From Lepidodermella squamata (taxonomy: Eukaryota; Gastrotricha), in contig JBLDXI010000054.1 of assembly GCA_047495785.1 (NCBI GenBank), forward strand, positions 3,534,001 through 3,598,000: a stretch of DNA of 64,000 nucleotides. Reading direction: 5' to 3'. Every line of letters begins with the position of its first letter. The stretch's first letter is position 1. A model generated the notes under the pieces. It saw only the letters and a program-made list of their open reading frames with translations. It did not search any database and was not told the origin of the DNA. The translations under genes and the position numbers were made by a program. Below, piece after piece: positions 1 through 10,441 of this stretch.

Positions 1-1640
1 GAATGGCGTAAGCAGTGAAATTTAAGAGCACGTGTGCCGTCAGGGTGACATAGTGCGTAAACAAGCGCATGGAAGGTTTCTTGATGTAGCCATTTTCCAA
101 AGGTTCAGAAAGATTCCAAGGTTCGAAGATCCATGAAAGAAGAATCCAGGGAATAATCTCGATCATTCTCAAACGTGATGGTTCCGTTGTGCGAAGGTAT
201 CCTTGGCACGATTGAAATATCAAATTCAAAGGAGAACCAGAAACCTGGAAATTCCATATTTTGGGGAATTTCGGAAATTAGTGCCGAAGCCTTAAATTTA
301 GCGCTGGAACAAATGGTCTAGGCACAACCATTTGTCAAGGCGAAAGAACACGGAAAGTCTCATAAAGAGGATTTACTGTGAGAAATCGTTCGACCAGGGT
401 GGCCACTTTCAATAAACATTGACAGCCTGGGAATTTGGATCACAGAATGTTACCAAATTGCAGCTTAAATTCCATTGTTTACATCGAATTTTTTTACAAT
501 GCCCCTGCTCGAAAAATAATCTAAGTTAGGTACCATGAAGCTCACCAACTAAGTTACTCCGGGTACTCGAAATTCGGCTATGGCTTTGGGGTTCGGAGAC
601 TTCGGGATCAGGTAAAATGGAACGGTAAAATGGAATGAAATGGCGTGGTGCACAAACTCAGATTGAAAACTAGCCCCAACCTAATGCCTTCATGATGTTG
701 CGAACCCTTGCGTTGCTGAAGAAATTGATTTGTTGCGGTGTTTTTTCCAGTTACAACGTGGTGTTTTGTGTTGCGGCAATGGTTTTATGCGGAGGAATTT
801 CGGCAAAATGAAACTTTATGATGTTCGCTTGCTCCAAACAGAGTGAGAAATTCCCATCATCAGATCGTATTTTCGTCATTTTTATCAATTTTTTTTTTAA
901 AAAAACCCGATTTTTGTCTGTTGTAACTTCCATTTTCAACCGGATACCGTAAGCAGACATGACCAAATCTACGCCGAATTTCAAATCATTTTATCTTAGC
1001 ATACAACCGCTATATTCTGGATATTTAGCGAACAAAGTGAATTAGGATCGATTTACGGTGTTTTCGGACTTAAAATGATTGATCATCTGGGAACGGTGGA
1101 CTTTGAAAGTTCTCGAAGTATGATTCAGCCGAATACCATGAGAAAACGGAAGGAGATAATCACATTCGGTGAAGCGCCGCAAATTTAGCATCAATCCCAT
1201 TGACATCAAAATTAATTCATCCGGTCCGCTGTCACTTATTGAACGCGCCGTCATTTGAAAGCGATGAATCCGGTGCAATAGGCGCTAAATAGTTGTATCT
1301 TGACACCTTAATTTCGCCGCGACCAAAGTGTCGCCGCCTTTGTGCGTGCACCGAGTCGAGTGGCGTCAAGTTGCGGAACAACAGTTGGCGCCACGCTGCA
1401 ACTGACGTCTAATTACTAACAAGTGAGAGCGGGCGCGGACACAGCTTAGCCACTCATTACCTCGCTACCGATCACGCACCACGGAAACGACAATGTAACA
1501 GTTGCTCGCTTTTGTTTCCAGTCTCATTTCCAGTCTCTAATTCGGCGTTGCGGGCGTCCGGCGAGGCGCTCGCGTTAACTCGTGAAATTCTAGCGCGCGC
1601 CGCGCCTGGGCGCCGTCATGCGAGCTAAATAGTTGTTTAA
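1..1640. other. Upstream region without a recognisable gene
   Basis: No open frame here has a domain, a signal peptide or a convincing splice structure. Two short minus-strand open stretches (about 751-984 and 1042-1278) look weakly alike at the protein level around a shared GIRL motif, which is not enough to call a gene. A 13-base direct repeat, GCTAAATAGTTGT, occurs near 1286 and again near 1624. Part of this stretch is probably the upstream regulatory region of the Wnt gene. Confidence 0.4.
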
Positions 1641-1648
1641 TATAAATA
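1641..1648 (+). promoter_or_regulatory. Possible TATA box upstream of Wnt16
   Basis: TATAAATA lies about 400 bp upstream of the Wnt start codon, on the same strand. The spacing implies a 5' UTR of roughly 370 nt, or a 5' UTR intron. It is only a motif match in AT-rich DNA. Confidence 0.25.
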
Positions 1649-2044
1649 CACGCTCGATTTCAAAATCGCACATTCACGCGATCGTCAAATTTGCAGGCCA
1701 TGTCATCTACCAGACTTCATTATTATAGGCTCCATCGCGTGTCCATCTAACAGGCAAATCGGCTATCGTGGCTTGCCCAAAATAATCTAGGCATTTTCGG
1801 CTTTACAAATATCCAGGGCGCGCTCGCCCAGGGTTTTATTACAATAATTATTGCGCTCCCACTCCGTTTCGATTGTTTACGAGCGCGTTCGATTTTTTGT
1901 AACATTAGCGGCATCGTTTGGATCAGCAAAGAAGCGTTGATAGATAGTAACCAGACTCGCTTATACCGAGACACTACTATTGCCAGCCCAGTTTACTTTA
2001 CTTTTATTTTTCTGCCTTATTATAGAATATTGTTAATCTCGGCA

Positions 2045-3629
2045 ATGAAGTTTGTTGTTATCTTGTTGTTGTTCATCGCGTTGACGACCGCCACCCAGCG
2101 AGGTCAGCAGTCGTGGTGGGACTCGCTAGCTGCCGTGGCTAATTTCAAAATGGCTTTCGAACAAGCCGTTGAAGAGCAGCAAATTTTCGAAGAGTCGTAC
2201 TGCGACGAAATCTTCCAAACGCCAACTCAGCGCCGAATTTGCCGCGCTAACGTCGCTGCGGGTAACGCTGCCGGTCTAGTTTCGGCTCTCGACTCTGCTG
2301 TTCGGCTGGCGATCAGGGAATGCAAGGAACAGTTCAAGGCCGAGCGTTGGAATTGCCCCATCGAGTGGGACCCAACTCTGTGGACCGACGGCTTTTCGCC
2401 TGAATCGATCACATTTCTTCAAGAAGGTAATTCGATACTGATTTTCGCTAATTTTTCAATTAATATTAAATTCACTCTAGGTACAAAAGAGGCTACATTT
2501 TTGGTGGCCACCATCAGCGCCGCAATGACTCATACCATCGCCCACGCCTGCGCTATCGGCAATCTAACCGAATGTTCCTGTACCCAGGCCTCGCCTTCAT
2601 TTGTCGACAACTCGCTGGCTATGGCTGCGACTACGACCGTGGCTACAATTTTCTCGAAAAGCTCGCTGCTGTCTGGCATTCGTGAGTCGTCTACTACGTC
2701 AGTCGCCAACGCCTGGCAATGGGCCGGTTGCTCGGAAAACATCCAATTTGGCCAGTTCCTCAGCCGTAAACTGCTCGACCCGCCAGCGCTCGAACGCGTT
2801 CGCTCCGACCCTAGCGACCTGCCGGCGCTTGTCCAACTTCAAAACCTGCAATTCGGCCGTAAAATGCTGACATCGCAACTTCGCGTCAACTGCCGGTGTC
2901 ATGGCTTGTCGGCGAGTTGCAGCGTGAAGACCTGCTTCCGACAGCCCTCACCCTTCCGCCAGGTCGCTGTCTCACTCCGCGAGAAATACGAACGGGCTAT
3001 GCTGGCTAGCGAAAGGCCTGAGTTGAAAGCAGTCGCCGTCGTTGCCTCATCAGTCACCAAGCCACGCAAACAGAAGCCGACAACGACCGAGGCAGCTAAT
3101 CTCGAAGTTCAAGACGATACTGGTCTGATCCGGAATCGTTTGATTCGTCGCAAGGCGAAGGATGACAGCAAGCAGTCGATTACATCAGCGTCATCGAAAA
3201 GTATCATGGCTTTTCTCCGAAACGATGTCATCCTCCGAGACAATCTTATCCATTATAAAAAGTGAGTTTTTTTTTAATTTTTTATTCCTAATTCAATCTT
3301 TTCATCTTAGATCGCCGAACTTTTGCGAGCCTAGCCCTGAATGGCCTCACGGAACTCGCGGTCGAGAGTGCGCCAAGCCCAGCCAATCAGAAGCGCCCGT
3401 CAATTCGCTCGCGCAACGGCTAGGCATGTCAGCAGGCGAAATCGAAGCACCACTTAGCAACAGTACGACGACGTCTACATTAGCCTCTTGTGACGCTTTG
3501 TGTTGTGGTAGAGGTTACGAAACTAAATTAGTATACGTAGCCGAACCTTGCCGGTGTAAATTTCAGTGGTGCTGTGAAATTAAGTGTGAAACTTGCTGGA
3601 CAACAAAAGAAGTTCATACCTGTAAATAA
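2045..3629 (+). CDS. Wnt16: Wnt16-like secreted signalling protein (3 exons)
   Basis: Exons 2045-2426, 2481-3261 and 3311-3629 (introns of 54 and 49 bp) encode 493 aa. The start is the Met that opens a clean signal peptide (MKFVVILLLFIALTTA); the frame is open further upstream, but that part is not signal-like. Wnt landmarks are the ERWNCP motif, the CHGLSASC block near residue 268 with the serine that Porcupine acylates in this family, and the cysteine-rich C-terminus from about residue 452 (CCGRGYE to EVHTCK). Closest recalled subfamily is Wnt16: shared features are TECSC, SRK-LLD, KSPN-C before GREC, and the VHTCK ending. Wnt proteins are secreted ligands of Frizzled receptors. At 493 aa it is longer than the usual 350-380, mainly through a Lys/Thr/Ser-rich insert of about 70 residues before KSPNFC. 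Wnt identity is near certain; the subfamily is less so. Confidence 0.93.
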
Positions 3630-3983
3630 CCTTGTTTAGCTTGCCTTTTATTCTATGTCTCAAATCTCAAATTGTATTTTATAATAATCGACCTTATGTT
3701 ATGTACGATCGAAATATGATTTTTATAGCAAATCATGTGACAAAAAATTCTAAAAAAATATTTAGCATGTTATGAATCGCATGTGTTCCGATGCCCGATA
3801 ATTATGGTTGTTGAACTGTTGGAAACAAAAATATCGGTGAAACTGCTGCTATGAAACGAGAAAAAGCTCAGCCGAATGCAATGTCTGTAAAACTAACTGC
3901 ATGTTTTTATATGTGAATTTTGCACTAATATTTGTCATAACTTCTGCGCGCATTTTGAATGCTGAAAAATTATACGGTGAACA

Positions 3984-3989
3984 AATAAA
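3984..3989 (+). terminator. Poly(A) signal of Wnt16
   Basis: AATAAA lies about 355 bp after the Wnt stop codon and is the only canonical signal noticed in that 3' flank. It faces the opposite-strand signal of the neuropeptide gene less than 40 bp away. Confidence 0.5.
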
Positions 3990-4016
3990 ACGATTGGAAT
4001 ATTACAAAAAAATGGC

Positions 4017-4022
4017 TTTATT
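4017..4022 (-). terminator. Poly(A) signal of the neuropeptide gene
   Basis: TTTATT on the plus strand reads AATAAA on the minus strand, about 130 bp after the neuropeptide stop codon. The convergent Wnt signal lies just beyond it, so the two transcripts end almost back to back. Confidence 0.5.
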
Positions 4023-4153
4023 TCTTCGATTCGATAATTAATAGCACGGGTGGTTTAATTGTATTACAAGCTATTAGTTGGCCTATGCGTTTTGAGATCA
4101 GTTGTTGTAAAAAATGTTCACGATAGTTGTACATCAAGCGAATTGGAAGAAAT

Positions 4154-4459
4154 TTATTTACCCAAATAGCGGGCTCGTTTCGAGATTTCAGTACAGCCGA
4201 TTTCTTCCCGCCTCTCGGCTGGGGTAGATTCGTCGAGGCAAAGTTCAAGCACCGAAATCCATTGCGAGACTTGATCGTCAAGGCTAGGGTCAGATCGCTT
4301 TCCAAGATACCGAGCTCGTTTGCCGAGATAGCGGGCTCGCTTGAAGGCCATCAACGGGTCGGATGCGAAGCTGTTGTCGCTCGAGCTGCTATCACCAGCA
4401 TAGGCTACAATGGCGAAAATCGCGCAAACCAGCAAAATCGCGAGAAGCTGAAATTTCAT
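4154..4459 (-). CDS. Neuropeptide precursor with three ARYL-amide repeats
   Basis: A single exon encodes 101 aa. It opens with a signal peptide (MKFQLLAILLVCAIFAIVAYA), followed by an acidic Ser/Asp-rich spacer. Three copies of KRARYLGK follow: two in direct tandem near residues 40-54, and one that ends the protein as KRARYLGK-stop. Between the second and third copies lies a spacer of about 40 residues with two cysteines. Dibasic KR cleavage and the Gly-Lys tail are the standard signals for proprotein convertase, carboxypeptidase and amidation, so the mature product is inferred to be ARYL-amide (or RARYL-amide), made three times per precursor. A TATA box sits 72 bp upstream of the start codon. 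I do not recognise ARYL-amide as a member of a named neuropeptide family. Confidence 0.82.
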   Translation of the reverse strand: MKFQLLAILLVCAIFAIVAYAGDSSSSDNSFASDPLMAFKRARYLGKRARYLGKRSDPSLDDQVSQWISVLELCLDESTPAERREEIGCTEISKRARYLGK

Positions 4460-4530
4460 GTTTCAAATTGTAGCTAAAATTAGTTTCTAGGAAAATTGTA
4501 TATTAAGCAGAAATTATCGCAATGAAAAAG

Positions 4531-4537
4531 ATTTATA
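4531..4537 (-). promoter_or_regulatory. TATA box of the neuropeptide gene
   Basis: TATAAAT on the minus strand lies 72 bp before the start codon, which would give a 5' UTR of about 45 nt. Position and match are both good. Confidence 0.45.
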
Positions 4538-5703
4538 GGGCCGGCCGATTCAATTATTCGAATTAAGCAATCGGAGTTCTGACTTGAATATGAATTATAC
4601 GCAACGCCTCCAGTCACGTTCGCATGCCATCGTGTTGACAAAGCCATTGCGATGGCAAACATATCAACGTCGGTGCCTGTCGCCCGATTGACATCGAGAG
4701 GATACTCAAAGTTTGATTGTCGGCTGATTTTGGCGCTTTTTTCTACCGCGCGGCTGTTTTTTCATCGCACCCACTTATTGGCCAGCGCGACGTGATTAGC
4801 ATCAAAACTACCGCGGGTTTCGATGACATTGACGCTGCGATAACAAAAAAAGAGCGGAGGGAGGGGGCGTGTACTTTATCAGAGACATGATTAATTTTGA
4901 ATTATTTTTATCGCAGCTAAAATAATCGACGGAAACGAAAAAATTATATGAGGGAGAGGCGGAAAAATTCCCGTTTCGCAGATTAAGCGTGAATATGCAA
5001 AAGTCACCTTTTGCTGGCCTACGCATGCGAAAAAATGGCTAAGGAAGTCTGGTATCTCAAGATAAATCGGCGGTTATTAAATTTATTTTCCACCAGGCTT
5101 TTTTTTGGCGACCAGACGGTAAATTCAATAAGCGATTGTGGGAGGCTTATGACGTATGACGGCGTAATTTTATCAATGGAAGCTATTGCGAAAAAGATTT
5201 CTGAGAATTTTTAAATTAAATAATTTTTTTTAAAATTTGATTCAAAATTCTGACGTCGCTACGCATAATGTAATAACACACTTTTCGGACTTGAATTGAC
5301 CTGTCTCCTGTGAGAATTCCCAATAAAAAATAGTTAATTAGCTGAAAAAGGGAGTAATCATTCTTGGAAAAATTGAAAAAATAATGGGACGCTTTTTTTC
5401 TAAGGTTTCATAATGTTTTCCGGACTGCTTGCACCCTATCAAACCTTTTTATTATGCTCCTCATATGACGGTTGTCAGCGATAAGTACCATAACATTGCT
5501 AGAATAGCAAGAACAGTTGAGGCCGACCGCTATAAGCGATCACTTTCTGCGGCCGTTTCGAGTTCGTAAAGGGATTGAAATCCCAGGTTTTACTATAAAT
5601 CTAACAGAGCTACACAATTATCGGCTCAAATAAATTGAGCTGCTTGCAAGAAAAACAACAAGTATATCAGGAAACACAAAAGCGGATAATGTTTTCTCGC
5701 TTA
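4538..5703. other. Intergenic region
   Basis: Scattered open stretches under about 75 codons show no domain, signal peptide or paralogue. It is AT-rich and carries one copy of a short dispersed motif (AATGGGACGCTTTTTTT, from 5383). Confidence 0.5.
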
Positions 5704-5709
5704 TTTATT
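5704..5709 (-). terminator. Poly(A) signal of the downstream PI-PLC X gene
   Basis: TTTATT on the plus strand reads AATAAA on the minus strand, about 100 bp after the stop codon at 5812. Confidence 0.45.
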
Positions 5710-5811
5710 AACGCATCGTCGCCTCCGCCAGGTTAGCCGCATAAAATATAATACAAAATCACGATTTTATGTGCAATTTCGAGTTCAAAGGAAGAAGCCA
5801 TTCTGAGTTCG

Positions 5812-7167
5812 CTAGTTTTCGTTAAATTCCAAAACAGTATCGACGTAAGTTTTCGAGACAAAATCGACAATGCACAGGTTGATTGTCCCCGGCGAGAGGG
5901 AAGCGTTTGCTTTCTTGGCCTTCAGCCAACCGATGAAGTTGTCCCGCATTCCCAACGCTACATCGTCCTTGAGATTGCCAGCACCGGAAAATAACGACCC
6001 CGATATATCGCTAGCATCGCCCGAACCGACCCCTGAAAACAGTTTATCAGAGTGAAAAAGCATGGCTGAAAAATATTTTTCCAACCTTGATATTCGAGGA
6101 AAAATGATGTTCTGTCATCGACAGGGGTAGTGAAACGCTTGATTCCTTGGTCTAGGTAAGAGGAAACTGTTTGCCAGTTAGAAGAGCCAGCCCATAGCCA
6201 AACTATAGACGCACCTGAGAAAAAATAAGGCGATAAATAATGCGACTAAAATCCAAAAAATTACTCACCCGGTGGCCAGAAAACAGACGGTGGCCGGCGG
6301 CCGTATTGATTTTCTGGAACGTAGGGCGCAACGTCGAAAATGATGATTACATTGCCGATTCTAGGAGATCGAGACGCCAGCCAATCCAGTGAAATGCTCT
6401 CCAAACTGCGAGTTTCATTTCGATCGGTTTGATACGCCAGCAGAGTTCCATTGAAAATTTGCTTAACGCGGTCATTGATTTGTTGGTAAACGGCCCGATT
6501 GAAGTTGTAGACGTGGCGAAAATAGAGAATAATCACTTCGTCGGGATGCGACTTGGCAAAATCCGCAATAGGAATCATTTCCGTGGCGAAGGTCCTACCA
6601 TAAAGGCCTGAAAAATCTTGTATCTTTCCGTTCTAAATAATTTGTTTTTTAATTTTTACCATGAACAATTCGAATTCTACCAGTGGATTGTTGATAGCCC
6701 AATCGAATATCGAAATATCGTATCCCCATTTTGAGTTGGTCCTCCATGTCCAGATCCTGAGTTTTCGACCACCCGTACGAAATTGTCGACGACGTATTTC
6801 CAAGATTGGTTAAAGCCGAACTGACGAGACGCTGACCCTGCCTGTCCGTGTTAGCTTGCTGCGGATTTGTATTCGCGCTATTAGCCGAGTTGACCATATT
6901 TGCAATCATGTTGAAAACCGGAGCGGCCATTCGCGAAATTCCACCAAAAGTATCAACCCATTTCAGATCGCTTGAATCGCCGATTTCGCTATTTGGGTCT
7001 AAATTACTAGTGCCGCTATCGTGAGACCCGGGAATTGCGATTCGAGTGATTGGCCTAGATCTAGCTGGACCCTGCAAATCCCGCATCCAATTTTCATAGT
7101 CGATTTCAGCTCGGCTTAACGCAGCAAAAATGCTGCCAACAATTAGAGTAATCGACCAAAATCTCAT
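5812..7167 (-). CDS. Secreted PI-PLC X-domain protein, copy 1 (4 exons)
   Basis: In transcript order the exons are 7167-6660, 6607-6269, 6214-6086 and 6032-5812, separated by introns of 52, 54 and 53 bp. Together they encode 398 aa. A signal peptide (MRFWSITLIVGSIFAALSRA) precedes a phosphatidylinositol-specific phospholipase C X domain. The first catalytic histidine is in IPGSHDSGT, the conserved Asp/Arg in GIRYFDIRLG, and the second histidine in IVHGLYGR, formed across the first splice. The C-terminal part (SPGTINLCIVDFV) matches its neighbour at 7291-8441. There is no Y or C2 domain, so it belongs to the PLCXD/bacterial-like group; with the signal peptide it is probably extracellular or lumenal. 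The insert between the two catalytic blocks is long and Asn/Ser-rich. Catalytic residues look intact, but the substrate is unknown. Confidence 0.85.
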
Positions 7168-7290
7168 AATAAAAGCCTAAATAGAAATTTATTTACAATT
7201 TATTCGAAAGCAATTGTGTAGTCTTAATCTATCCTACATTTTTAGTGAAAAATTAAGGGTTAAATTCAGAAAAAAAGTTTGATGTGACGT

Positions 7291-8441
7291 CTATTTTTTC
7301 CCTGGGAGAATGTTCAAGCTGAGTACAGCGTCGACGAAAGGTTTGTTGACAAAATCAGTCGGGCATAGGTTGATCACTCCTCTAGGCACGAATCCTTTCT
7401 TTCCCGTCAACCATTGCGTGAACCTAGCCGTAGTTCGATTGGCCATCGATGCCTCCAGGGTAGCTGATGGGTTGCTCAACAAATACCGAGAAACATCTTC
7501 ATTCGACGGCGTAGCAACTCCTTGAACTTCGAGGAAAAACGAATATCGATCATCAGGGTCCGAGTATGATTGAACTCTAGTATCGAGATATTCCATTATC
7601 GAGTCAGGGTTCGAATTGCCAGGCCACAACGAGACGATAGCTCCATTTCTCGGCCAATATCGCAATGGTTTCGAAGTGTTGGACTGAATTTCGTCGTAGA
7701 TAATGATAACATTGCCTTGCTTATCCCGGCTGACAGTAGACAGGGTAATATCCATTAGATCTCGAGGCGTTTTGTTCGGCCTTTCCGATCGGATGAGAGT
7801 GTTACCGAAAATTCCCTCGAGAGCATCCCCTAATCTCTGATGATAGCCATCATTGAACCGGTAGAATTCTTTGAGGTAGAGCACGATAACTTCATCAGGG
7901 TATCGTCTAGCAAAATCAGCGAGAACTCCGAATTCAACATCGATCGATCGGCCGTACAGACCATGGGCGATTCTGAATTGTTGGGTTGTCGATTGAAAAG
8001 CAATCCTTGCCTCGAAATAACGGATGCCAAGCGCTAGCTGATACGTCGTGTTCATACGTTGCGTTTTCGACCAGTTGTATGCGATTGTCTTCGGATCTAG
8101 CGAGACCTGTCGACGGGAGAATATCGACAGAACGCCGTTGATGGCGCCGCTGAACGGGCTGAGTTTGTTCACCCAATCGAACGAACCCTCATCGGCTACC
8201 TCGCTGTAGCTGTCCAGGTAATAGGTGAAGCTATTATGGGAACCTTGGAAACTTTCGAAATTAAAAGCAAATTAACGGATTTATCTATTTCACCCGGAAT
8301 AGCTAGTCGAGTAATTGGAAGAGACCGGACATCGTCTGAAGACTGTTTCATCCAATTGACGTAGTTTCGAGATTGACCGGCGACATTTTGGTAAGTAACC
8401 AGTGCCAATATCAGGATGAAAAGACTTCCTGATAGCTTCAT
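7291..8441 (-). CDS. Secreted PI-PLC X-domain protein, copy 2 (2 exons)
   Basis: Exons 8441-8294 and 8243-7291 with one 50-bp intron encode 366 aa. The splice falls inside the catalytic motif and restores IPGSHNSFTYY, which confirms the join. A signal peptide (MKLSGSLFILILALVTYQNVAG) precedes the X domain, with GIRYFEARIA and IAHGLYGRS supplying the conserved Arg and second His. Copy 1 has HD and FDIR where this one has HN and FEAR. The C-terminal VINLCPTDFVNKPFVDAV aligns with copy 1. The genes are head-to-tail, with only 123 bp between this stop codon and the start codon of copy 1, so they arose by tandem duplication. They share no intron position. A secreted lipid-cleaving enzyme is the likely role. 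Confidence 0.87.
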
Positions 8442-8885
8442 AGTTTAAGTAATATTCGTTGTCTCGGATTTGCAGGTGAAATTTGGTTAGTAAATTACAG
8501 CATTTAGTTTTAAGAGCAAACACAGCCTCGAGCAACGTCAGTTGCGCCCACGTCGGGTGACAACACTCGCTCTCCACAGCACGTTTTTTCCCCTTCTGGC
8601 AAGCTTCGTTATATTTGCTAACCGCTTTTGAAACGTTAATTATCAACTTGTCGGTAATAAAAGACAGTTTACATTAGAATATCTTTTGTCGAAATCACGG
8701 CGTAAGCTTTGATGAAGTTCAAGTCGAGAATTTTCATTAGGTAATAAACCCCAGTGAAAATGCGTCGATTTTGGAATAATATGTGTTTTATTCTTATATA
8801 GCCTTTCAAAAATTTGGCGTACAAAAAAGCTCTTCGCTCGAATTGGGGTCATTTCAAAGCTTGTAACAAAGCGATTTTTTTATCT
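8442..8885. other. Upstream flank of the PI-PLC X pair
   Basis: This holds the promoter side of the 7291-8441 gene and the 3' flank of the next gene. I see no coding exon with support. The 8290-8646 open stretch overlaps the PI-PLC first exon in another frame. Confidence 0.4.
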
Positions 8886-9512
8886 TTAGCCAACGTAGCG
8901 AGGTTGTCCGCGACCCTTTGACGCCGAATGTCCGCCAGCTCGGACCATTGGGTTGAAAAATTTGCAGCCACCTAGAAAAAAACAGAAAAGATCAGCGTCC
9001 TTATAATTGAGAAATTCCAACTAAATCCTGGATGTACTCATATTCGCTCATACTTAATCTGACCCTAAAATCCTGACTAATTGCCCAATATATCATTACT
9101 GAGGGCGTCAAAATCTCCGAGATTAATTAAGCTGGTTTAACCTTGAATTTTTCCTAAATCCCTGAATTTTTCACCTTAGATTTCTGAACTGAAGGAATGC
9201 TCAATTAAAACTTGTTTTAACCCAAGGTCTAAGGTAACATTGCTTTAAGGGCATATAATTCAACTGAATCTTACCTGTTCGACAAGGTATAACCTTGCCA
9301 TCTGTATAAAGCTGAGCCAAACCTCCGTCAGGTAAGCGAATCAGGTTAGGGTAAGGAATCGACTCTTCTTCCTCAACTGGGTTCATTTCCAAATCGTCCA
9401 TCTGATGTGATTCGAGGCTTCGTTTTAACCTGAACATTGCAGCTCCTTCCGCTGCTACAACAGCTACTACGGCGATAATGCCGACACAACATATTAGTTT
9501 ATCTGATCCCAT
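8886..9512 (-). CDS. Small secreted or membrane protein, 3' reading frame uncertain
   Basis: Exon 1 (9512-9275) begins with a hydrophobic segment (CCVGIIAVVAVVAAEGAAMF), then a basic LKR, then an acidic stretch and YPNLIRLPDGG. It ends at a consensus donor (AG/GTAAGA). The best acceptor gives a last exon starting at 8971. Joining these two gives 107 aa, ending QPRYVG-stop at 8886. The same last exon read one base differently stays open for 40 codons, to a TGA further downstream, with a convincing helix-like sequence (ELADIRRQRVADNL, KKIALLQAL). That reading needs either a weaker donor after TDGK or a tiny middle exon in the 303-bp intron, which is unusually long for a gene this small here. 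The gene is probably real, its C-terminus is open and its function unknown. Confidence 0.45.
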
Positions 9513-10138
9513 TTTAAGCTAATAAAAACTGTAAAAAAAATAATTTGTGCGATGAAGTGGGAAACGGGCGGGTACGTCTGGGGTGCGGAAACCCCTGCCC
9601 AGCATAGCGTGATAGCTAATCGATGCCAAAACAAAACAGAGGGTGGGAGTGGGAATTTTAAGACACAAAACTCGTGTTTGGCTTCTGAAAATAATGAGAC
9701 ACACACACGAAAGAAAAATTGCGGTCGTTATTTATTATCTGTTGAAGAATGCTATCGAAATCGCAAGGTTTTCGCTTTATTAAATCAAAATAATATGATT
9801 GGATTGAGATGGAAAAATAAGACTTAACAAAGTATATATTGTTATAATATGCTGCGAGTGCGTGATAAATCGCGCTCATACACCGCTTTCGCTCTCGGAC
9901 TAGTCGGGAAAAAAATGGCGCGGGCGGCAGGCCGATCGAAATCACATCGAGACGCGTTTTCAAATCCTAATATTATTATTAATTATTTCTCACGCGATAT
10001 GCTATAAATTAGTCATATAGTATGGCACAACACATGCAGATGAGAGAAGACACAAAAAAATCGCCATTTTTCGATGATTTGATGAACAAATACGTTGGAT
10101 ACAACGAAAACCGGATTCCACCACCGCACGACGCTTGC
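9513..10138. other. Intergenic region
   Basis: Between two small minus-strand genes. Open stretches here (for example 9658-9963) lack signal peptides, domains or splice support. Confidence 0.4.
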
Positions 10139-10441
10139 TTAGCCGAAGTATCGAGAATGCTTGTTGTGCATGCGGGCCGCCGTCTGGTGATCTTCCGCCG
10201 AATGGTCGTCGCAACCGGCCTTTTCGTGCAAGTCATGGCTGAATCGGAAATCTGAAAACAGGAATATTTTTTATGAATTTTTAATTCAGATTTTTTCCAA
10301 CACACCTTCGCAAAATTGGCGCAGTAATAGGGTTTCCATTGCTGCTTCATCGATGGGGTCAGCTCTTACGGTCAGCAGGAAAGCGAAAGCGAAAACCAGT
10401 ACGGCAAACATCACGCTCAGTTTCGAAAAGTTGGAAATCAT
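10139..10441 (-). CDS. Small secreted peptide precursor ending SRYFG (2 exons)
   Basis: Exons 10441-10306 and 10251-10139 with a 54-bp intron (GTGTGT donor, TTTTCAG acceptor) encode 82 aa. A long hydrophobic signal segment (MFAVLVFAFAFLLTVRA) is followed by a short polar mature region with two cysteines. The end is HNKHSRYFG-stop. A C-terminal glycine directly before the stop is a typical amidation donor, so one plausible product is a peptide ending in RYF-amide. No internal dibasic site is obvious in the mature part. I do not recognise the family. The call rests on the signal peptide, the matching splice phase and the C-terminus; without homologues it stays moderate. Confidence 0.5.

Noticed and set aside
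751-1278. Two minus-strand open frames with a shared GIRL motif, possibly a duplicated pseudogene
   Set aside because: The similarity covers only a few residues, there is no domain and no splice structure, and the DNA between them shows no repeat.
1937-2044. Upstream in-frame extension of Wnt16 to a Met at 1937
   Set aside because: The extra 36 residues are not signal-like and would push the clear signal peptide inwards; the Met at 2045 is the natural start.
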